NCBI GenBank assembly: GCA_030618905.1
Contig: JAUXCL010000073.1
Coordinates: 1 to 10,398, forward strand
Direction: 5' to 3'
Source of the DNA: Bacteroidales bacterium
GTDB lineage: Bacteria; Bacteroidota; Bacteroidia; Bacteroidales; B18-G4
Length of the DNA: 10,398 bases
Part shown: positions 6,380-10,398 of the stretch, one piece after another
How the letters are laid out: every line of letters begins with the position of its first letter
Numbering within the stretch: the stretch's first letter is position 1
Notes under the pieces: model-generated
Told to the model about the DNA's origin: nothing
Databases searched by the model: none
What the model saw: only the letters and a program-made list of their open reading frames with translations
Made by a program: the position numbers and the translations under genes

Positions 6380-7402
6380 ATGAAAGATAAGATCAAGCAG
6401 CTTGCTGAAGAGATCAATTCCCGGATTTTATCCAACAGGGAGGAGCTGGAAAAGTTCAGGATTGAATTTCTGAGCAAGAAGGGTTTGATCCCGGTCTTGT
6501 TTACCTTATTCAAGGATGTTCCCCCTGAACACAGGAAAGAGATTGGTCAGATGATCAATGAGCTGAAGCTCAGGGCCCAGGAGATTATTAATGAGGCTAA
6601 GACAGCACTTGAATCTGACCAGCAGGAAGAAGCATCAGCCACGGATCTGACCCGGCCGGGACTTGAATTTCAGCTGGGTGCACGGCATCCTATTTCCATC
6701 GTAAAAAATAAGATCATCGACATCTTTGCAAGGATTGGATATACCGTTTCGGAAGGGCCGGAGATCGAAGATGACTGGCATAATTTCTCGGCCCTGAACT
6801 TTCCGAAGGACCATCCTGCAAGGGATATGCAGGATACCTTTTTCATTGAAAAAGATCCGGAGATATTGTTGCGGACCCATACTTCATCCGTCCAGGTCAG
6901 GGTCATGGAAAACACCCGGCCTCCTATCCGGACCATCTCCCCGGGGAGGGTTTTCAGGAATGAGGCCATATCCGCCAGGTCGCATTGCATCTTTCACCAG
7001 GTGGAAGGGCTTTATGTGGATAAAGGTGTGTCCTTCGCAGATTTGAAACAGACCTTGTATTATTTTGCCAAGGAACTGCTGGGAGAAAACACAAAGATCC
7101 GGTTCAGGCCATCTTTCTTCCCCTTTACAGAACCTTCAGCAGAAATGGATGTCTCATGCAACATATGCAAAGGAGAAGGCTGTAATGTATGCAAGTATAC
7201 CGGCTGGCTGGAAATACTGGGTTGTGGCATGGTGGATCCACAGGTACTGGATAACTGTGGCATCGACAGTAATACCTATACTGGATTAGCATTTGGAATG
7301 GGCATTGAGAGGGTGGCCATGATGCTTTACCAGATCAAGGATATCCGCCTTTATTTTGAGAATGACCTTCGCTTCCTTAAACAATTTGGCTCCATCGTCT
7401 GA
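6380..7402 (+). CDS. pheS: Phenylalanyl-tRNA synthetase alpha subunit
   Basis: 340 residues against 327 in E. coli. It is the catalytic alpha chain of the alpha2beta2 enzyme that charges tRNA-Phe. The N-terminal coiled-coil arm (about 1-85) is followed by the class II core: HPISIVKNKI, SEGPEIEDDWHNFSALNFP (124-142), LLRTHTSSVQVR (163-174), motif 2 with GRVFRNE (189-195) and FHQVEGL (205-211), and motif 3 GLAFGMGIERVAMM (302-315). An insertion CNICKGEGCNVCK (260-272) holds four cysteines spaced CxxC-x4-CxxC, which I recall as typical of Bacteroidota PheS. The beta subunit gene pheT does not follow; an unrelated minus-strand gene does, so pheT must be elsewhere. Confidence 0.97.
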   Translation: MKDKIKQLAEEINSRILSNREELEKFRIEFLSKKGLIPVLFTLFKDVPPEHRKEIGQMINELKLRAQEIINEAKTALESDQQEEASATDLTRPGLEFQLGARHPISIVKNKIIDIFARIGYTVSEGPEIEDDWHNFSALNFPKDHPARDMQDTFFIEKDPEILLRTHTSSVQVRVMENTRPPIRTISPGRVFRNEAISARSHCIFHQVEGLYVDKGVSFADLKQTLYYFAKELLGENTKIRFRPSFFPFTEPSAEMDVSCNICKGEGCNVCKYTGWLEILGCGMVDPQVLDNCGIDSNTYTGLAFGMGIERVAMMLYQIKDIRLYFENDLRFLKQFGSIV

Positions 7403-7409
7403 CATCATT

Positions 7410-7441
7410 AAAAAACGGCAGCCAGATTACCTGACCGCCGT
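7410..7441 (-). terminator. Intrinsic terminator of the NTF2-like gene
   Basis: On the minus strand ACGGCGGTCAG, loop GTAAT, CTGGCTGCCGT folds into an 11-bp stem with two G-U pairs (7441-7415), followed by a run of five T residues. On the plus strand the two wobbles become mismatches and no T-run follows. It therefore serves the 7470-7982 gene rather than pheS. Confidence 0.75.
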
Positions 7442-7469
7442 CACTTTGAATCGATCTATATGAATTGAG

Positions 7470-7982
7470 CTAATGCGTCATTTCCTTGTCGATTTCCACT
7501 TCTATTGGAACCGACAGATGTACCTGGACAATTTTCCATTTCTCCTCCTGTTTATCCAGTACGCCGGTTGCACGTATCCCTTCGAAACTCATCGCTTCTC
7601 CATCGAAAATAAAATTGTAATTCAGGGTCTGAGAAAACCAGGCTGTTCTCCCATCCCTGTCAGTCTGAATTTTTTGATCGGTAATGGAGATCAATACGTT
7701 TTCAAAAGAACCGAACTGCTTTTGGATGGCTTTTCTTATCTCATCCCAGCCAAGGTAATGCTCATCACTATCCGTTCCGATAAGGATGATGTCTTCATTT
7801 GTTGCCCATACCTCTTCAATCATAAGAATATCTTCATTCTCACGGGCAATGGTGTATTTTTCCAGAACAGTGCGGATGGCCGACATTTCCTGTTCAGGAT
7901 CGTACCTGGCTTCTTCGGGGCAGGTACAAAACTGCAGTGAAATTAAGGGCAGCAGCAATAGGAGCAGGATTGATTTTTTCAT
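7470..7982 (-). CDS. Exported SnoaL/NTF2-like protein of unknown function
   Basis: 170 residues from ATG at 7982. A longer frame starts at a TTG at 8036, but that TTG fits better as a promoter -33 box, and the ATG start gives a proper signal sequence (MKKSILLLLLLPLISLQ, then FCTC). Cys19 or Cys21 might be lipidated, but neither sits in a good lipobox. The mature part follows the NTF2/SnoaL (DUF4440-like) pattern: a first helix IRTVLEKYTIAREN with EDILMIEEVW, then EDIILIGTDSDEHYLGWDEIRKAI, then strands around TAWFSQTLNYNFIF and the last strand KWKIVQVHLSVPI. Members of this fold range from enzymes to ligand-binding proteins, and no catalytic set is evident. The gene is a single unit with its own promoter and terminator. 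Confidence 0.82.
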   Translation of the reverse strand: MKKSILLLLLLPLISLQFCTCPEEARYDPEQEMSAIRTVLEKYTIARENEDILMIEEVWATNEDIILIGTDSDEHYLGWDEIRKAIQKQFGSFENVLISITDQKIQTDRDGRTAWFSQTLNYNFIFDGEAMSFEGIRATGVLDKQEEKWKIVQVHLSVPIEVEIDKEMTH

Positions 7983-8005
7983 GGCGAGCGTGCTTTTTTG
8001 TGTGA

Positions 8006-8036
8006 TGAAATTAGTAATAAATTTGATACTAAACAA
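8006..8036 (-). promoter_or_regulatory. Candidate promoter of the NTF2-like gene
   Basis: On the minus strand TTG (8036-8034), 20 bases, then TAATTTCA (8013-8006, six of eight matches to TAnnTTTG). Spacing fits the Bacteroidota promoter. Transcription would begin near 7999, 17 bases before the ATG at 7982, which argues against translation from the upstream TTG. Confidence 0.45.
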
Positions 8037-8053
8037 GCCTTAAATAATAAAAT

Positions 8054-8081
8054 AGTTGACAGTTGACAGTTGGCAGTTGGC
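8054..8081. repeat. Heptamer tandem repeat, AGTTGRC x 4
   Basis: Four head-to-tail 7-base units: AGTTGAC twice, then AGTTGGC twice, followed by a degenerate AATTCTG. Seven-base short tandem repeats are known between genes in several bacterial groups. It lies in the gap between the divergently transcribed NTF2-like gene and atpB. Confidence 0.9.
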
Positions 8082-8088
8082 AATTCTG

Positions 8089-8116
8089 GTCACGCGTCAC
8101 GTGTCACGCGTCACGA
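8089..8116. repeat. Heptamer tandem repeat, GTCACGN x 4
   Basis: Four 7-base units: GTCACGC, GTCACGT, GTCACGC, GTCACGA. It begins 7 bases after the end of the AGTTGRC array and has the same period and copy number but a different unit. It contains small palindromes (ACGCGT, CACGTG). It ends 93 bases before the atpB start. Confidence 0.9.
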
Positions 8117-8164
8117 GGTGAAGGATTTAATGAAAAAAACAATCAATAATTGCCCAAAAATTCG

Positions 8165-8172
8165 TAAACTTG
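8165..8172 (+). promoter_or_regulatory. Candidate -7 element of the ATP synthase operon
   Basis: TAAACTTG matches TAnnTTTG at seven of eight positions and would give a leader of about 31 bases before atpB. No TTTG is seen 19-21 bases upstream, so the call is weak. The heptamer repeats end 48 bases upstream. Confidence 0.3.
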
Positions 8173-8209
8173 CACCCATATTTTCAGGATAATATTCAGG
8201 TTTTATTAT

Positions 8210-9382
8210 ATGAGGCGTAAGCACATTTTCAGAATAGCAGGAACATTTGTATTGGTACTCTTGCTTAGCGGTATCATAAGCCTTAAGGCCCTGGGGGAAG
8301 ATCATGACAATCACAATGCAGAAGATACAACATTCACAGAAGATCTGGTAATAATTGAAGAAGAGGAATACAATGCCGGTAAAGAGATCATTGGCCATAT
8401 CATCGATGCCTATGACTGGCATATTTTAAGCTATAAATCTTCCGACGGCCATACACACCATGTGAATATCCCTTTGCCGGTGATCCTGTTCGATGAAGGC
8501 AAGCTATATGTATTCCTGTCGAACAAGTTTCACCATGGACATAGCACTTACAAAGGTTTCAGGCTGGAAACGGATGGAGAGCATAAGGGCAAGATTGTGA
8601 AAGTCGGTGACACCGGCCACAGTACTGATCAATACGGAGAAAGTTCCGGGGATATTACCTTACCGCTTGACCTGTCTATTACCAAGAATGTGGCTGCCAT
8701 CATTATCAGCTCCATCTTCTTATGTCTTATTTTCATCTCGGTGGCCAGGTCATATAAGCGTCGTGAAGGAGAGGCCCCCAGGGGTTTGCAATCTTTCCTT
8801 GAGCCATTGATTCTTTTTATCCGTGATGATATTGCCAAATCATCCATTGGTGAAAAACGTTATGAACGATACATGCCATTCCTGCTCACCATTTTCTTTT
8901 TTATCATTTTTAACAATTTAATGGGACTGATCCCGATCTTTCCAGGTGGGGCCAATGTTACAGGGAACATCGCCGTAACCGGTGTTATGGCTTTGTTTAC
9001 ATTCCTGATCACAACCTTAAGTGGGAACCGCGCTTACTGGCAACACATTTTCAATCCCCCGGATGTACCCTGGTGGTTAAAATTCCCGATTCCGCTGATC
9101 CCGGTCATTGAATTGCTGGGCGCTTTCACCAAACCCTTTGTATTGATGATCCGTCTCTTTGCGAACATTACTGCCGGGCATATCATTATCCTGGGATTTA
9201 TCAGTTTGATTTTCATATTTGGAAATATAAATATGGCACTCGGATATGGCGTTTCGATCGTATCCGTATTTTTTTCCGTATTCATGAGCCTGCTTGAATT
9301 GCTGGTTGCTTTCATCCAGGCTTATGTATTTACGCTGCTGTCGGCCCTGTATTTTGGGATGGCAACGGAAGAACATCATTAG
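8210..9382 (+). CDS. atpB: ATP synthase F0 subunit a
   Basis: 390 residues against 271 in E. coli. Subunit a forms the proton half-channels next to the c ring in the inner membrane. Residues 1-29 form a signal peptide. A His/Asp-rich segment (30-150, with HDNHN, HTHH and HHGH) follows, probably periplasmic and typical of Bacteroidota. Membrane segments begin at about 158. The essential arginine is Arg315 in MIRLFANITAGH, equivalent to E. coli Arg210. E. coli Glu219 is His324 here and E. coli His245 is Glu363 (LLELLVAFIQAY), the exchanged pair also found in mitochondrial subunit a; Gln370 matches Gln252. The C-terminus MATEEHH is typical. It is the first gene of the atpBEFH run, 32 bases before atpE. 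Confidence 0.97.
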   Translation: MRRKHIFRIAGTFVLVLLLSGIISLKALGEDHDNHNAEDTTFTEDLVIIEEEEYNAGKEIIGHIIDAYDWHILSYKSSDGHTHHVNIPLPVILFDEGKLYVFLSNKFHHGHSTYKGFRLETDGEHKGKIVKVGDTGHSTDQYGESSGDITLPLDLSITKNVAAIIISSIFLCLIFISVARSYKRREGEAPRGLQSFLEPLILFIRDDIAKSSIGEKRYERYMPFLLTIFFFIIFNNLMGLIPIFPGGANVTGNIAVTGVMALFTFLITTLSGNRAYWQHIFNPPDVPWWLKFPIPLIPVIELLGAFTKPFVLMIRLFANITAGHIIILGFISLIFIFGNINMALGYGVSIVSVFFSVFMSLLELLVAFIQAYVFTLLSALYFGMATEEHH

Positions 9383-9414
9383 GATTCATGTAAAATCACT
9401 TAATAAATTAAATT

Positions 9415-9675
9415 ATGGATTTATTAGCAATTTTATTACAAGTGGCAAGTGAGATGGCCCCCTTTGCAAAACTGGGTGCTGGATTTGGCGCAGGTATCGC
9501 AGCAATTGGAGCTGGAATTGGCATCGGCCAGATTGGTCGTGGTGCAGTCGAATCCATTGCACGCCAGCCCGAATCTTCAGGTGACATCAGGTCAAACATG
9601 ATCGTTGCCGCCGCCTTGATTGAGGGGGTAGCTTTCTTTGCCATCGTGGTTTGTCTTTTGATCGTATTTCTCTAA
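9415..9675 (+). CDS. atpE: ATP synthase F0 subunit c
   Basis: 86 residues forming the two-helix hairpin whose copies make the rotating c ring. Helix 1 is very glycine-rich (21-43, a GxGxG pattern), the polar loop carries the conserved ARQPE (49-53), and helix 2 holds the ion-carrying carboxylate Glu70 in AALIEGVAFFAIVV. The residue after Glu70 is Gly rather than Ser or Thr, and the position of the sodium-ligand Gln32 of Ilyobacter is Ile37, so proton coupling is predicted. The first helix starts early, so the N-terminus is short. The gene is followed by a strong terminator-like hairpin before atpF, which may raise its expression over the downstream subunits. Confidence 0.97.
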   Translation: MDLLAILLQVASEMAPFAKLGAGFGAGIAAIGAGIGIGQIGRGAVESIARQPESSGDIRSNMIVAAALIEGVAFFAIVVCLLIVFL

Positions 9676-9685
9676 AGCAAACATG

Positions 9686-9727
9686 TCTTTACACCTTAAC
9701 GTTTGGTTGAGGTGTAAAGATTTTTTT
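9686..9727 (+). terminator. Intrinsic terminator between atpE and atpF, probable intra-operon attenuator
   Basis: A 15-bp stem with one G-U pair and a 5-base GTTTG loop (9686-9700 with 9706-9720) is followed at once by seven T residues (9721-9727). It starts 10 bases after the atpE stop and ends 23 bases before the atpF start. Because atpF and atpH continue in the same direction with no obvious promoter between, it most likely ends only part of the transcripts. Confidence 0.88.
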
Positions 9728-9750
9728 AAAAAAACAGAAAAAATTATTAT

Positions 9751-10245
9751 ATGGAATTAGTACAACCCGGCATAGGATTGATCTTCTGGATGACCCTGGT
9801 ATTTGCATTGCTAATATATATACTCGGGAAATTCGCATGGAAGCCCATCATGAAAGGCCTGCGCGACAGAGAAGATTTCATCGATAAATCCTTGAAAGCA
9901 GCTGAAATTGCAAAGGATGAGATGAAACAGTTGCAGTTCAGTAACGAAGAATTGCTCAAAGAAGCAAAAAATGATCGGGATGACATACTGCGTGAAGCCA
10001 GGAAGGTAAAAGAAAAGATCATTGAGGAGGCTAAACAGAAAGCAAGCGAGGAAGCCAACAGGGTGGTGGAAAGTGCCAAAGAGCGGATCGAATACGAAAA
10101 GCTGGCAGCCATGACAGACCTGAAAAACCAGATCGCTGAGATTTCTATCGAAGTGGCTGAAAAGATCCTCAAGGAAGAGCTTTCGGACGATCGAAAACAG
10201 AAAGCCTATATTGAAAAACTCATTGACAAAACCAAGCTCAACTAA
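9751..10245 (+). CDS. atpF: ATP synthase F0 subunit b
   Basis: 164 residues (E. coli 156). Subunit b forms the peripheral stalk that keeps F1 from turning with the rotor. It has a single N-terminal membrane helix (about 8-28, IGLIFWMTLVFALLIYILG), then KFAWKPIMKGLRDRE, the usual hinge. After that comes a long charged coiled-coil helix rich in Ala, Glu and Lys (about 40-145, with AKDEMKQLQ and EEAKQKASEEANR), then the EISIEVAEKILKEEL segment that binds delta. The leader before the start is A-rich with no Shine-Dalgarno site. Four bases separate it from atpH, so these two are translated from one transcript. Confidence 0.97.
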   Translation: MELVQPGIGLIFWMTLVFALLIYILGKFAWKPIMKGLRDREDFIDKSLKAAEIAKDEMKQLQFSNEELLKEAKNDRDDILREARKVKEKIIEEAKQKASEEANRVVESAKERIEYEKLAAMTDLKNQIAEISIEVAEKILKEELSDDRKQKAYIEKLIDKTKLN

Positions 10246-10249
10246 TTAA

Positions 10250-10398
10250 ATGAAAAAAACAAGCATACTCAGTAAAAGATATGCAAAGGCTCTTTTCGAC
10301 CTGGCGCTGGAAATGAATATCCTGGACCAAGTCATCAAGGATATGGAGCTGGTTTATGATGTTTACCGGGAAAATAAGGATTTCAGGCTTGTGTTAAG
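10250..10398 (+). CDS. atpH: ATP synthase F1 subunit delta, 5' part only
   Basis: The first 49 codons are present before the window edge. The start MKKTSILSKRYAKALFDLAL carries the delta/OSCP family signature of an N-terminal helix with RYAKALFDLA, followed by the amphipathic VIKDMELVYDVYREN helix. Delta links the peripheral stalk (subunit b) to the top of F1. The position directly after atpF agrees with the usual order. atpA and atpG are expected next, outside the window. Confidence 0.92.
   Translation, partial: MKKTSILSKRYAKALFDLALEMNILDQVIKDMELVYDVYRENKDFRLVL

Noticed and set aside
7983..8036. Upstream TTG start for the NTF2-like gene (18 extra residues)
   Set aside because: The extension spoils the signal peptide, and the TTG coincides with a -33 box at correct spacing. 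The ATG at 7982 gives MKKSILLLLLL.
7473..8043. Plus-strand frames at 7473-7940 and 7786-8043
   Set aside because: Antisense shadows of the NTF2-like gene, which has a supported start, fold pattern, promoter and terminator.
8054..8116. CRISPR array
   Set aside because: The units are 7 bases long, directly adjoining and without spacers, so this is short tandem repeat DNA.
8111..8422. Minus-strand frame of 103 codons over the atpB start
   Set aside because: It overlaps the conserved signal peptide region of atpB and part of the tandem repeat, with no family resemblance.
9747..10172. Minus-strand frame of 141 codons rich in Ser
   Set aside because: Antisense to atpF; the Ser-rich look is the reverse of Ala/Glu/Lys codons in the coiled coil.

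Overview
The window looks like ordinary Bacteroidota chromosome, probably from a Bacteroidales- or Marinilabiliales-like lineage. The signs are: promoters of the TTTG-N19-21-TAnnTTTG type, A-rich leaders without clear Shine-Dalgarno sites, a PheS with a Cys4 insertion, an AtpB with a long His-rich N-terminal extension, and a large secreted multidomain peptidase of the kind common in this phylum. I see no phage, transposon, CRISPR array, tRNA or rRNA.

Layout. Positions 1-2933 (minus) hold the first 977 residues of a secreted papain-like cysteine peptidase that runs off the left edge. Its catalytic domain carries a double calcium-loop insertion, and the Ig-like domain behind it appears split by another domain. 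A strong terminator (3066-3095) ends the next minus-strand gene, which encodes a small exported protein resembling the TonB C-terminal domain. That gene has its own well-formed promoter, overlapped by a perfect 7-1-7 palindrome of the Fur/PerR type. Further up the minus strand lie rsmI (16S rRNA methyltransferase) and a conserved protein of unknown function, 10 bases apart and probably co-transcribed.

From a 91-base divergent region, thymidine kinase (tdk), an exported cyclophilin-type prolyl isomerase and pheS run on the plus strand. A minus-strand NTF2/SnoaL-like exported protein (7470-7982), with its own promoter and terminator, separates them from the ATP synthase genes. Between that gene and atpB lie two adjacent heptamer tandem repeats of four copies each.

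The right end is the ATP synthase cluster atpB-atpE-atpF-atpH (subunits a, c, b and the start of delta), cut by the window edge. It begins directly with atpB; no beta or epsilon subunit gene and no atpI lies just upstream. A textbook intrinsic terminator sits between atpE and atpF and could let the cell make more c subunit than the other subunits.

I did not find a wholly new multi-gene system. The observations most worth checking are the atpE-atpF terminator, the PerR-like operator/promoter, the nested domain insertions in the peptidase, and the paired heptamer repeats.
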